From Streptomyces uncialis (GTDB lineage: Bacteria > Actinomycetota > Actinomycetes > Streptomycetales > Streptomycetaceae): DNA of 64,000 bases. The notes under the pieces were generated by a model. That model did not search any database. It saw only the letters and a list, made by a program, of their open reading frames with translations, and was not told the origin of the DNA. Position 1 is the stretch's first letter, and each line of letters begins with the position of its first letter. The DNA is taken from NCBI RefSeq assembly GCF_036250755.1, contig NZ_CP109583.1, positions 5,929,501 through 5,993,500 on the forward strand, in the 5' to 3' direction. Below are positions 34,421-43,194 of the stretch, piece after piece. The position numbers and the translations under genes are program-made.

Positions 34421-35314
34421 TTGACCACGCACGCACCGCAGGCGGCGCGATCCGTGACACTGCCGGGCTCACTGGACGAGGCGGTCGCGGTTCTCGCCGC
34501 GACGCCCGCGGCCGTGCCCGTCGCGGGCGGTACGGATCTGATGACCTCGGTCAACTCCGGTCAGTTGCGGCCCGCCGCCCTGGTCGGACTCAGCCGGATC
34601 AGCGAGATCCGCGGCTGGCAGTACCAGGACGGCCACGCGCTCCTCGGCGCGGGCCTCACCCACGCGCGCATGGGGCGGCCCGACTTCGCCGCGCTGATCC
34701 CCGCGCTCGCCGCCGCCGCGCGCGCCGCGGGCCCCCCGCAGATCCGCAACGCGGGCACCCTCGGCGGCAACATCGCCACCGGCGCCCCGACCGGCGACGC
34801 CCTGCCCGTGCTCGCCGCCCTCGAAGCCACCGTCGTCCTCGCCGGACCCGGCGGCTCCCGGCGGGAGATCCCCGTCTCGCACCTGCTCGCCGGGATGGAG
34901 ATGCTCGCCGCCGGTGAACTCATCGGCTACGTGCGCGTGCCGATCCTGCACGCCCCCCAGGTCTTCCTGAAGGCCACCGGCCGCACCGGCCCCGGCCGCG
35001 CCACCGCGTCGATCGCGCTGGTCCTCGACCCCGCCCGGCGCGGGGTGCGCTGCGCGGTGGGCGCCGTCGCGCCGATGCCGCTGCGCCCGCTGGACGCCGA
35101 ACAGTGGATCGGCCGGCTCATCGACTGGGACGGAAGCCGTACGGTGGTCCCCGAGGCCCTGACGGCCTTCGGCGAGTACGTCGCCGCGGCCTGCATCCCC
35201 GACGCCGCCCCCACCGAGGGCGGCGCGCCGCAGCCGCTGCCGCCCGCCGTACTGCATCTGCGGCGCACCGTCGCCGTGCTGGCCCGACGGGCACTGGGGA
35301 GGGCGCTGTCGTGA
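34421..35314 (+). CDS. FAD-binding (medium) subunit of a molybdenum hydroxylase
   Basis: 297 residues of the CoxM/XdhB-type FAD subunit. FAD-binding stretches include AAVPVAGGTDLM near the start and RNAGTLGGNIATGAPTGDALPVL in the middle; the CO dehydrogenase flavoprotein C-terminal domain follows. It passes electrons from the iron-sulfur subunit to the acceptor. The TTG at 34421 with GGGAAGGGG eight bases upstream gives the standard N-terminus. Its stop overlaps the next start (GTGA). Confidence 0.9.
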   Translation: MTTHAPQAARSVTLPGSLDEAVAVLAATPAAVPVAGGTDLMTSVNSGQLRPAALVGLSRISEIRGWQYQDGHALLGAGLTHARMGRPDFAALIPALAAAARAAGPPQIRNAGTLGGNIATGAPTGDALPVLAALEATVVLAGPGGSRREIPVSHLLAGMEMLAAGELIGYVRVPILHAPQVFLKATGRTGPGRATASIALVLDPARRGVRCAVGAVAPMPLRPLDAEQWIGRLIDWDGSRTVVPEALTAFGEYVAAACIPDAAPTEGGAPQPLPPAVLHLRRTVAVLARRALGRALS

Positions 35315-37563
35315 GCGACGAACACAGCGGCGGGGGCGGCTGGCGGCCGATCCCGCAGGGCGAGCACGACCAGGACGGCAGCGAGGCCACCGCCTTCGTC
35401 CAGCTGCCCGAGGGCGGTCTGGAACCGCACGCGGACAGCCCCCTGGCCGCGCCCGGCCACGGCTATGTGCCGCCCCGGATCACGGCCGCCCCGGCCGCCG
35501 GTGAGGCCACCGGCCCCGGCGCCTGGCCGGCCCCGCACGGCCCCGGAGCGCCCGCGCAGGCGCCCGCGTGGCCCGAACCGACCGATCCCACCGGCGGCCA
35601 CCCGCACCCGGCCGGGCCCGGGTACGCCCCGGAGCACGGCCACCCGGCGCCGGGCGGCTACGACCCGCAGGCGTCCGGACAGTGGTCCTTCCCGGACGCC
35701 GCGCCGCCCGCCCCGGGCACCGGCGCGACCGGCCAGTGGTCGATCCCGCTCGCCGACACCGACGTCCCGGACGACTCGGGCGAGTTCACCACGTCCACCC
35801 TGGCCTCCCAGTGGGGCGGCAACCCGCCCGCGACGCTGCCCGGCGGCGCCGCGGCGCCCTGGGCCACCGGCGCCCACGACTGGACGACGGCCCCCGGCCC
35901 CGACACCGTCCACGACGGCGCCCACCTCACCGGCCACGACGGCGGCCAGGACACCGAGGGCATGCCGTTCACCGTCCCGTCCGCGACCCCGGCCTACGGC
36001 ACCGACACCCGTTCCTTCGGGTCCGGTCCCGCCGATCCGGTCACGTACCCGCCCGGCACCGACCCGGCCGCCCCCGGCGAGCACCCCGTCCACGACGCCG
36101 GGGAGGCCGTCCACGGCCCCGCGGGCCCCGCGGACGGCCAGGAGGTCACCGGCGGCCCGGAAGCCGCGCAGACGGCCTCCCAGGCCCTCGCGGACGCGCC
36201 GGGCGGCGAGGCGGGGCGCGCGGCCCGGTACGAGGTGGGGCACCCGGCGGGTGACGAGGCAGGCCACGAGGCCCGGTACGAGGTGGGGCACGGGGCGGGC
36301 CACGAGGTCGGCCACGCGGCAGGCCACGACGTGGACCACGCGGCAGGCCACGAGGTGGGGCACGGCATCGACCCCGCCGCCGAGCACGAACCCGGCGACC
36401 CGGCCCACGAATCCGGCCCCGAACCGGACCACGACCCCGCCCACGACCCCGGCCACAGCCTTCCGCACGGCGTCCGCCACGAGGCCGCGCCCGGGTCCGA
36501 CGACGGCCCCCACCGTTCCGCCCACGACCACACCGACGGCCCGCCCGTCACCGGCACGGGCCCCGGCGACGGCGTCACCGCCGGGCGCACGACGGCCGGC
36601 CCCGACACCCCGGCCACCGCCGACGGCTCCACGTCCGCGCCCGCCGTCCCGCACCCGCGCGACGCCCACGGCCCGGACGCCGCAGCCGCGGTCACCCGTG
36701 AACACCCCGAAGGGGACCCGTCCCCCGCGCGCGCGGACGACCTCGCTCCGGAGCACCCCGAACACCCCGGCCACCCGGCCCCGCACGAACACCCCGCCCC
36801 CGACGAACCAGCGGGTTCGGCGCCCGGCGTACCCGGACCCACCGCCGACGAACCGGACCGGGCGGCGGACCCCGCCCCCGACGAGGCCACCGCGGCCCCC
36901 GAGCACCCCCTCGACGACACCCCGCCCGTCCACCACGACGAACACCCCCTGATCTCATACTCCCTGCGGGTCAACGGCGTGGACCGGCCCGTCACCGACG
37001 CGTGGATCGGTGAATCACTGCTCTACGTGCTGCGCGAACGCCTCGGCCTCGCGGGCGCCAAGGACGGCTGCTCCCAGGGCGAGTGCGGCGCGTGCAACGT
37101 CCAGGTCGACGGCAGACTCGTCGCCTCCTGCCTGGTGCCCGCGGCCACCACCGCGGGCAGCGAGATCCGCACCGTCGAGGGCCTCGCCGCCGACGGACGC
37201 CCCTCCGACGTCCAGCGGGCCCTCGCCCGCTGCGGGGCCGTCCAGTGCGGATTCTGCGTCCCCGGGATGGCGATGACCGTCCACGACCTGCTGGAGGGCA
37301 ACCCCGCGCCCTCCGAACTGGAGGCCCGCCAGGCGCTCTGCGGCAACCTCTGCCGCTGCTCCGGCTACCGCGGCGTCCTCGAAGCGGTCCGCGAGGTCGT
37401 CTCCGAACGCGAGGCGTCCGCCGCGGCCACCGAACCCGAACACCCCGACGAACACACCGCCGAGGGCCGCATCCCGCACCAGGCAGGACCCGGCGCGGGC
37501 GGCGTCCACCCCACGGCGCACGAGAACCACGGTCCGTACGGCCAGGACGGAGCCCCCGCGTGA
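35311..37563 (+). CDS. 2Fe-2S subunit of a molybdenum hydroxylase with a huge His-rich N-terminal extension
   Basis: 750 residues; normal members have about 150-200. The functional part is the last 205: ferredoxin-type cluster ligands C587, C592, C595 and C607 (CSQGECGAC), then the helical cluster with C646, C649, C681 and C683 (CGFC, CRC). Residues 1-545 are low-complexity, rich in Pro, Gly, Asp, Glu and His, with GHEVGHAA-like repeats at about 305-365. The extension is in frame, overlaps the FAD gene by four bases and shows the same codon bias, so it is probably translated. A shorter product from an internal start near 36950 cannot be excluded. Neighbours define it as one subunit of a three-part enzyme. 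Confidence 0.88.
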   Translation: MSDEHSGGGGWRPIPQGEHDQDGSEATAFVQLPEGGLEPHADSPLAAPGHGYVPPRITAAPAAGEATGPGAWPAPHGPGAPAQAPAWPEPTDPTGGHPHPAGPGYAPEHGHPAPGGYDPQASGQWSFPDAAPPAPGTGATGQWSIPLADTDVPDDSGEFTTSTLASQWGGNPPATLPGGAAAPWATGAHDWTTAPGPDTVHDGAHLTGHDGGQDTEGMPFTVPSATPAYGTDTRSFGSGPADPVTYPPGTDPAAPGEHPVHDAGEAVHGPAGPADGQEVTGGPEAAQTASQALADAPGGEAGRAARYEVGHPAGDEAGHEARYEVGHGAGHEVGHAAGHDVDHAAGHEVGHGIDPAAEHEPGDPAHESGPEPDHDPAHDPGHSLPHGVRHEAAPGSDDGPHRSAHDHTDGPPVTGTGPGDGVTAGRTTAGPDTPATADGSTSAPAVPHPRDAHGPDAAAAVTREHPEGDPSPARADDLAPEHPEHPGHPAPHEHPAPDEPAGSAPGVPGPTADEPDRAADPAPDEATAAPEHPLDDTPPVHHDEHPLISYSLRVNGVDRPVTDAWIGESLLYVLRERLGLAGAKDGCSQGECGACNVQVDGRLVASCLVPAATTAGSEIRTVEGLAADGRPSDVQRALARCGAVQCGFCVPGMAMTVHDLLEGNPAPSELEARQALCGNLCRCSGYRGVLEAVREVVSEREASAAATEPEHPDEHTAEGRIPHQAGPGAGGVHPTAHENHGPYGQDGAPA
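36295..36366 (+). repeat. 24-bp coding tandem repeats (GHEVGHAA)
   Basis: Three consecutive 24-bp units (36295-36318, 36319-36342, 36343-36366), based on GCAGGCCACGAGGTGGNNCA. They encode His about every fourth residue. Two looser copies of CGGTACGAGGTGGGGCAC lie just upstream (36227, 36273). Confidence 0.8.
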
Positions 37564-39866
37564 GCAACGAAGCAGGGGGCACGGCCGGTTCCGCGACCCC
37601 CGCCCCCGACCCCCTGCCGCACGGACTCGGCACCTCGCTGCCGTCACCCCACGCGCGCGCGAAGACCGAGGGCACCTTCCCCTACGCCGCCGACCTGTGG
37701 GCCGAGGGACTGCTGTGGGCCGCCGTCCTGCGCTCACCGCACCCCCACGCGCGCATCGTGTCCATCGACACCTCCCACGCGCGGGTGATGCCCGGCGTCC
37801 GCGCCGTCATCACCCATGAGGACGTTCCCGGGACGACCGTCCACGGCCGCCGCGTCAAGGACCGTCCCGTCTTCGCCTCCGAGGTCGTCCGCCACCACGG
37901 CGAGCCCATCGCCGCCGTCGCCGCCGACCACCCCGACACCGCCCGGATGGCCGCCGCCGCCGTCATCGTCGAGTACGAGGTGCTGGAACCCGTCATCGAC
38001 CCGGAGAAGGCGTTCTCCGCCGAACCCCTCCACCCCGACGGCAACCTCATCCGCCACATCCCGCTGCGCCACGGCGACCCCGACGTCACCGGCGAGGTCG
38101 TCGTGGAGGGCGTCTACCGCATCGGCCGCCAGGACCCCGCCCCCATCGGCGCCGAGGCCGGACTGGCCGTACCGCGCCCCGACGGCGGTGTGGAGCTGTA
38201 CGTGGCCTCCACCGACCCGCACAACGACCGGGACCTCGCCGCCGCCTGCTACGGACTCGACCCCGAGCGCGTCAAGGTCGTCGTCACCGGCGTGCCCGGC
38301 GCCACCGCCGACCGCGAGGACCCCGGCTTCCAGCTCCCGCTCGGACTGCTCGCCCTCAAGACGGGCTGCCCCGTCAAACTCACCGCCACGCGCGAGGAGT
38401 CCTTCCTCGGGCACGCGCACCGCCACCCCACCCTGCTGCGCTACCGCCACCACGCCGACGCGGACGGCCGCCTGGTCAAGGTCGAGGCACAGGTGCTCCT
38501 CGACGCGGGCGCCTACGCCGACACCTCCGCCGAGGCGCTCGCCGCCGCCGTGTCGTTCGCCTGCGGCCCCTACGTCGTGCCCCACGCCTTCGTCGAGGGC
38601 TGGGCCGTACGCACCAACAACCCGCCCTCCGGGCACATGCGCGGCGAGGGCGCCCTCCAGGTGTGCGCCGCCTACGAGGCGCAGATGGACAAGCTCGCCC
38701 GCAAGCTCGGCGCCGACCCCGCCGACGTACGGCTGCGCAACGTCCTCGCCACCGGCGACGTCCTGCCGACGGGGCAGACCGTCACCTGCCCCGCGCCCGT
38801 CGCGGAGCTCCTCGGCGCGGTACGCGACTTCCCGCTGCCCGCCCTGCCCAAGGACACCCCCGAGGACGAATGGCTGCTGCCCGGCGGCCCCGAGGGCGCG
38901 GGGGATCCCTCCGCGATCCGCCGGGGCGTCGGCTACGGCCTCGGCATGGTCCATATGCTCGGTGCCGAGGGCACCGACGAGGTGTCCACCGCCACCGTCA
39001 AGGTCCACGACGGGGTCGCCACCGTCATCTGCGCCGCCGTCGAGACCGGCCAGGGCTTCAGCACCCTCGCCCGGCAGATCGTCCAGGACACCCTGGGCGT
39101 GGACGAGGTGCACATCGCCCCCGTCGACACGGACCAGCCCCCCGCGGGCGCCGCCTGCCGGGGCCGCCACACCTGGGTGTCCGGCGGAGCCGTCGAGCGG
39201 GCCGCGAAGATGGTCCGCACCCAGCTCCTCCAGCCGCTGGCCCACAAGTTCGGCATGTCCACCGAACTCCTCCAGATCACCGACGGGAAGATCACCTCCT
39301 ACGACGGCGTCCTGTCGACCACCGTCAGCGAGGCGCTCGACGGCAAGGAACTCTGGGCCACCGCGCAGTGCCGCCCGCACCCCACCGAGCCCCTGGACGA
39401 GGACGGCCAGGGCGACGCCTTCGTGGGCCTCGCGTTCTGCGCCATCCGCGCGGTGGTCGACGTCGACATCGAACTCGGCTCCGTACGCGTCGTGGAACTC
39501 GCCGTCGCCCAGGACGTCGGCCGCATCCTCAACCCGGCCCAGCTCAACGCCCGTATCGAGGCCGGGGTCACCCAGGGGCTCGGCGCCGCCCTCACCGAGA
39601 ACCTGCGCACCCCGCGCGGGCTGATCCGCCACCCCGACCTCACCGGCTACGCCCTGCCCACGTCCCTCGACGCACCCGACATCCGGATCGTCAAGCTGGT
39701 CGAGGAACGTGATGTGGTCGCTCCGTTCGGGGCGAAGGCGGCCAGCGCGGTTCCCGTGGTGACATGCCCCGCGGCCATCGCGTCGGCCGTCCGCGCGGCG
39801 ACCGGCCGCCCGGTCACCCGCCTCCCGATCCGCCCCCAGGCAGCGGTCGTCACCACCACGGCCTGA
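37560..39866 (+). CDS. Molybdopterin-binding large subunit, xanthine dehydrogenase family, with altered active site
   Basis: 768 residues. The aldehyde oxidase/xanthine dehydrogenase a/b hammerhead (about 25-135) and the molybdopterin-binding region are recognisable (RQDPAPIGAEAGLA, MRGEGALQ, ETGQGFSTLARQI, LAVAQDVGRILNP). Key positions deviate: the C-terminal GAK-GVGE-P motif reads GAK-AASA-VP, with A730 where the catalytic Glu should be, and the GGGFGGK loop is replaced by GVPGATADREDPGF. Either it uses different chemistry or it has a non-classical substrate; annotation as xanthine dehydrogenase is unsafe. GTG start overlaps the preceding stop (GTGA). No terminator is evident after it. Confidence 0.88.
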   Translation: MSNEAGGTAGSATPAPDPLPHGLGTSLPSPHARAKTEGTFPYAADLWAEGLLWAAVLRSPHPHARIVSIDTSHARVMPGVRAVITHEDVPGTTVHGRRVKDRPVFASEVVRHHGEPIAAVAADHPDTARMAAAAVIVEYEVLEPVIDPEKAFSAEPLHPDGNLIRHIPLRHGDPDVTGEVVVEGVYRIGRQDPAPIGAEAGLAVPRPDGGVELYVASTDPHNDRDLAAACYGLDPERVKVVVTGVPGATADREDPGFQLPLGLLALKTGCPVKLTATREESFLGHAHRHPTLLRYRHHADADGRLVKVEAQVLLDAGAYADTSAEALAAAVSFACGPYVVPHAFVEGWAVRTNNPPSGHMRGEGALQVCAAYEAQMDKLARKLGADPADVRLRNVLATGDVLPTGQTVTCPAPVAELLGAVRDFPLPALPKDTPEDEWLLPGGPEGAGDPSAIRRGVGYGLGMVHMLGAEGTDEVSTATVKVHDGVATVICAAVETGQGFSTLARQIVQDTLGVDEVHIAPVDTDQPPAGAACRGRHTWVSGGAVERAAKMVRTQLLQPLAHKFGMSTELLQITDGKITSYDGVLSTTVSEALDGKELWATAQCRPHPTEPLDEDGQGDAFVGLAFCAIRAVVDVDIELGSVRVVELAVAQDVGRILNPAQLNARIEAGVTQGLGAALTENLRTPRGLIRHPDLTGYALPTSLDAPDIRIVKLVEERDVVAPFGAKAASAVPVVTCPAAIASAVRAATGRPVTRLPIRPQAAVVTTTA

Positions 39867-40066
39867 CCGTCCCCGCCGCCGGTGCCGGTGCCCGTACGGG
39901 TGCCGCTGCCGGTCCTTCGCGGCCTCCGGAGCGGGGTCGTACCCGCACCGCCTCGCGGCCGGTTGTCAGTGGCGGCACCTACCGTCGTGAGCAGTGGGGG
40001 CCGTGCACCGTGACGGGTGTGTCCGGCGTCCCGCCGACCGTTCGTTGACCTGCCACGGGGGGTTCC

Positions 40067-41200
40067 ATGGCCACGACCGAGACGATCAGGCTCACCGAGC
40101 ACGGGCTGCCGCCGTCGCTCACCCACGCGGGCACCCGGCGGTTCCTCACCAGGGCCGGACTGCCCGCGCGGGAGGGCCCGTTGTTCCGCTTCACGGTGCT
40201 CCGCGAGCAGGGCCTGCGGACGTACGCGAGCCTCGCGGGGGTGCCTGCCGCGCCATGCGACCTCTTCGTGCTCGGCGAGCTCTCGGCGCCCGGTTCCGGC
40301 ACCTGGGTGACGCTCGACGGCCGCACCGGCGCGCTGTTCCTGACCGGCCGGGCCGATCCCGATCTCCCCGGTGACCCGCTGGCGCCCGACACGCGGACCC
40401 TGCTCGGCTTCGAGTCGGCCGTCGCCGACCTGGAGCGGACCCGGGGCCGTTTCGCCGCCTACGAGGGCCGCTACGGCCGCGCCGCCGCCTCCGGCGCCAC
40501 CGACGAGCTGCTGGCCCTCTTCCAGGGCGGTACGCGCGGCGCGGAGCTGCCCGCCTTCTGGTGGACCGCCGCCCTGATCCTCCCGCTGGCCCGGGTCCCC
40601 ACCCCCGGCATCCAGCTCCGGCTCGACCTCCCGGGGCGGCTGCTGGACGAGGAGTTCGGCGCCGGACACGTCACCCGCTGCGAGGACGCCGACCTGCCCG
40701 CCGCCCTCACCCATGAGCCGACGCGCCGCTTCCTGAAGGACATCGGCCTCCCCGAGGAGGACGACAGCTATGTCTTCCCGGGGCTTCCCCTGCGCACCCT
40801 CACCGAGCACCACGGCGGCTGGGCCGGACTGCCGCCGCACGCCACCCGGCTGGTCCCCGTCGGCCATCTCGCGGACGGCACGGACATCGTGGTCGACGGC
40901 GCCACCGGCGAGATCCTGTCCTGGCACCGGTCCACCGGCCGGCTGTCCCCGCTGAACTCCGATGTGTCGGCGCTGGCGTTCACCACCTGGCTGCTGCGCC
41001 GTGAACGCGTCCTGGACGAGGCCCACGACGGGTACCTCACCGCGCGGGCGCCCGGCCGGCTGGCCGAGGCCGTCCGCGCGGTCCTGAGAACCACCGACCA
41101 TCCGGCCGCCCTGCACACCCCCACGGACACGGACGGCCCGGCCGCCCACTGGCGCCCCTGGCCCCTGCTGACGACGGTCCCGGTGGAGTGCGCGAGGTAG
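40067..41200 (+). CDS. Tandem SUKH-4-like protein
   Basis: 377 residues in two homologous halves. Each has TRRFL-x-GLP near its start (THAGTRRFLTRAGLP; THEPTRRFLKDIGLP) and a later block ending in a D-G-x-T-G turn (LDGRTGALFL; VDGATGEILSW). This fits the SUKH-4 group, whose members are often immunity proteins against polymorphic toxins. No toxin gene lies nearby. A ribosome binding site GGGGGTTCC lies just upstream. Assignment is by pattern only and moderate. Confidence 0.7.
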   Translation: MATTETIRLTEHGLPPSLTHAGTRRFLTRAGLPAREGPLFRFTVLREQGLRTYASLAGVPAAPCDLFVLGELSAPGSGTWVTLDGRTGALFLTGRADPDLPGDPLAPDTRTLLGFESAVADLERTRGRFAAYEGRYGRAAASGATDELLALFQGGTRGAELPAFWWTAALILPLARVPTPGIQLRLDLPGRLLDEEFGAGHVTRCEDADLPAALTHEPTRRFLKDIGLPEEDDSYVFPGLPLRTLTEHHGGWAGLPPHATRLVPVGHLADGTDIVVDGATGEILSWHRSTGRLSPLNSDVSALAFTTWLLRRERVLDEAHDGYLTARAPGRLAEAVRAVLRTTDHPAALHTPTDTDGPAAHWRPWPLLTTVPVECAR

Positions 41201-41246
41201 CGCCTCGTCCGCGCGGGTTCGCCGGGCCGGTGCTCGGGGCGAGGCG
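41201..41246. terminator. Hairpin between convergent genes
   Basis: CGCCTCG (41201-41207) pairs with CGAGGCG (41240-41246), with a G/C-rich interior, between the convergent SUKH and AraC genes. Confidence 0.4.
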
Positions 41247-41267
41247 ATGGGGGGAACCGACGCCGGG

Positions 41268-42098
41268 TCAGGTGGGGATCGGGGCGCAGCCGGTGCGGGT
41301 GCGCTGGTATCGCGCGGGTGTGGTGCCCACATGGCGGGTGAAGTGCCGGGACAGATGCGCTTGGTCATGGAACCCCACGTCGGCGGCGACCCCGGCGGGC
41401 CGGTGGCCGTCGAGGAGAAGCCGCCGTGCCTGATCGACGCGCTTGCCGGTCAGGTAACGGTGCGGCGGCAGGCCGTAGGTCTGCTTGAAGCAGCGGATCA
41501 GGTGGGTGGGGTGGGCGTGCAGGACGGCGGCGGCCTCACTCAGGGACACACCGGCGCGGATCCGTGAGTCCAGCAGCTCCCGCAGCCCGGTGGCGAGGCG
41601 GCTTGCCTCACGCCCCGGTTCGCGGGGCCGGAGCGCGTCGAGGTGCAGGTGGAGCCGTTCACGGATGAACGAGAGGCGGCATTCGGCTTCGAACCCGTCC
41701 CCGGCATGGACGAGAGCGGTGTGCAGGCGGTGGATCCGATGGCGCAGCGGTCCGTCGCTGAGGACGGGAGCGTCCACCGCGCGTCCGGCCAGACGCTGCG
41801 GGAGCACGGTCTCGTCCAGGTAGAGGTTGCGCTTGCGGAAGCCTGACGCCGTGACGGTCCGGCCGTCGTGGGGGACGCCGGGCGGCAGCAGCAGGACGCT
41901 GGTGGAACCGGTCGCCCCATGGCGGCGGCGGTCGAGTGCGAAGTCCACCGAGCCGTCGTCGAGGATCATCAGGTCCCAAGTGTCGTGGGTGTGGGCCGGG
42001 TACGCGTGGTCGGTGAAGTGCGCGTGGAAGACCTCCGCGATCCCGGGTACCGACGGCCGCCAGGCGCTGATGGACGTACGGGGTCGGTCGGAGGCCAT
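41268..42098 (-). CDS. AraC-family transcriptional regulator
   Basis: 276 residues. The N-terminal AraC cupin-like ligand domain contains HTHDTWDLMILDDG and LLPPGVPHDGR. The C-terminal double helix-turn-helix reads SLSEAAAVLHAHPTHLIRCFKQTYGLPPHRYL and then GVAADVGFHDQAHLSRHF (quoted in parts). The ATG at 42098 is preferred to a TTG at 42113, though neither has a clear ribosome binding site. It is divergent from a small cupin gene 108 bp away, a likely target. Confidence 0.9.
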   Translation of the reverse strand: MASDRPRTSISAWRPSVPGIAEVFHAHFTDHAYPAHTHDTWDLMILDDGSVDFALDRRRHGATGSTSVLLLPPGVPHDGRTVTASGFRKRNLYLDETVLPQRLAGRAVDAPVLSDGPLRHRIHRLHTALVHAGDGFEAECRLSFIRERLHLHLDALRPREPGREASRLATGLRELLDSRIRAGVSLSEAAAVLHAHPTHLIRCFKQTYGLPPHRYLTGKRVDQARRLLLDGHRPAGVAADVGFHDQAHLSRHFTRHVGTTPARYQRTRTGCAPIPT

Positions 42099-42206
42099 GC
42101 CAGGAACGTACAAGACCGGTGGAGTCCGTGCGCGGGAGGCTCATGACGCCGGCCGGGGGGCCTGAGAGGCCGCTCCCGGTTGCCCGGCCTCATGGAGGGA
42201 TGCCGC

Positions 42207-42578
42207 ATGTCCGAGCCCGTTGCTCCTGTCAACCTCGCCGACAAGCTGTCGCGGTTCAGCGAGCTGTGGTCGCAGAAGAAGGTGGCCGTGCTCAACGACT
42301 ACGAGGTCAAGCTGGCCAAACTGAAGGGGGAGTTCGTCTGGCACACGCACGAGGACACCGATGAGCTGTTCCTGGTCATCAGCGGGCGGCTCACCATCCA
42401 GCTCAGGGGCGCTGATGTGGTGCTGGAACCCGGCGAGTTGTTCGTCGTTCCCCGGGGGGTCGAACACTGCCCGATGGCGGACGAGGAGACCGCGATCCTG
42501 TTGTTCGAGCCGACGGGAACGCTCAACACCGGTGACGCGGGAGGACCGATGACGAAGGCGGCCGAACTCCTCGGCTGA
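42207..42578 (+). CDS. Small single-domain cupin protein
   Basis: 123 residues with the two cupin motifs: GEFVWHTHEDTDELFLVISG (metal His-x-His and Glu) and LEPGELFVVPRGVEHCP. A metal-binding beta barrel is expected; substrate is unknown. GGAGGG six bases before the ATG fixes the start. Its divergent AraC neighbour suggests shared control. Confidence 0.88.
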   Translation: MSEPVAPVNLADKLSRFSELWSQKKVAVLNDYEVKLAKLKGEFVWHTHEDTDELFLVISGRLTIQLRGADVVLEPGELFVVPRGVEHCPMADEETAILLFEPTGTLNTGDAGGPMTKAAELLG

Positions 42579-42673
42579 CACGCGGACGCCCTGTCCCCCG
42601 ACCGTGCTTCTGGGCGCTTCTCGCACGCTGGTCACCCGGAGAAGGAGCTTCGCCCCGTCCGCGGGGAAGGTCA

Positions 42674-42708
42674 CCCGGGTTCGCCCGCGTGAGGCGGCCG
42701 AACCCGGG
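42674..42708. terminator. Inverted repeat after the cupin gene
   Basis: CCCGGGTTCG / CGAACCCGGG, 10-base arms with a 15-base interior, about 100 bp after the cupin stop. It is a plausible terminator. The surrounding gap (42579-42875) has no gene. Confidence 0.45.
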
Positions 42709-42875
42709 GGCGGAGGGGAATGGTGCCTGAGGAACCCGGCCCGCGTCGGGCGCCGGGGAGCGTGACCGCCTTCGGCCCGGGCCGGTTCCGGTGCCGGAAG
42801 GCGAGCGGTGGCGGGGCGGCGGCGCGCGCCGCCCCGCCGACCGCTCTGCCCTGCTGGCCCCCGTCGGACCAGCTC

Positions 42876-42950
42876 TGGAGGCCGTGGCGGGAATCGAACC
42901 CACGTAACTCGCTTTGCAGGCGAGTCCCTCAACCACTCGGGCACACGGCC
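42876..42950 (-). tRNA. tRNA-Cys (anticodon GCA)
   Basis: Reads GGCCGTG as the 5' acceptor strand paired with CACGGCC, discriminator T and encoded CCA. The anticodon stem CTCGC/GCGAG encloses CTGCAAA with anticodon GCA. The T arm is GTGGG-TTCGAAT-CCCGC. A U at the discriminator position is a known Cys identity element. Confidence 0.96.
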
Positions 42951-42970
42951 GGGTGTCACCGGATGTGATC

Positions 42971-43000
42971 ACCGTAGGAGCGGTCCGGGCCATGGCTCAA
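42971..43000 (-). promoter_or_regulatory. Promoter of tRNA-Cys
   Basis: On the minus strand TTGAGC (43000-42995), 18-base spacer and TACGGT (42976-42971), about 20 bp before the mature tRNA end. Confidence 0.6.
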
Positions 43001-43194
43001 GACATCGGACACCCATGCCATGTGACTGCAATCCGCCGTTCACAAAGCGCCGTTGGCGTGCGCGGGCTGTCTTTCGGGATGCCGGGGATACCTGAGAGCT
43101 ACGTCGCCGTAGCCCCACGGTCTGACTTTCCGGATCGCGGAATGGCTACCGGAGTGTGATGTGGTCTCCATGCCTCTCGGCCTACCTTGAGCGC

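Noticed and set aside
37560..39866. Pseudogene status of the molybdopterin subunit
   Set aside because: The frame is intact, codon use is normal and the operon overlaps are kept; altered motifs alone do not show decay.
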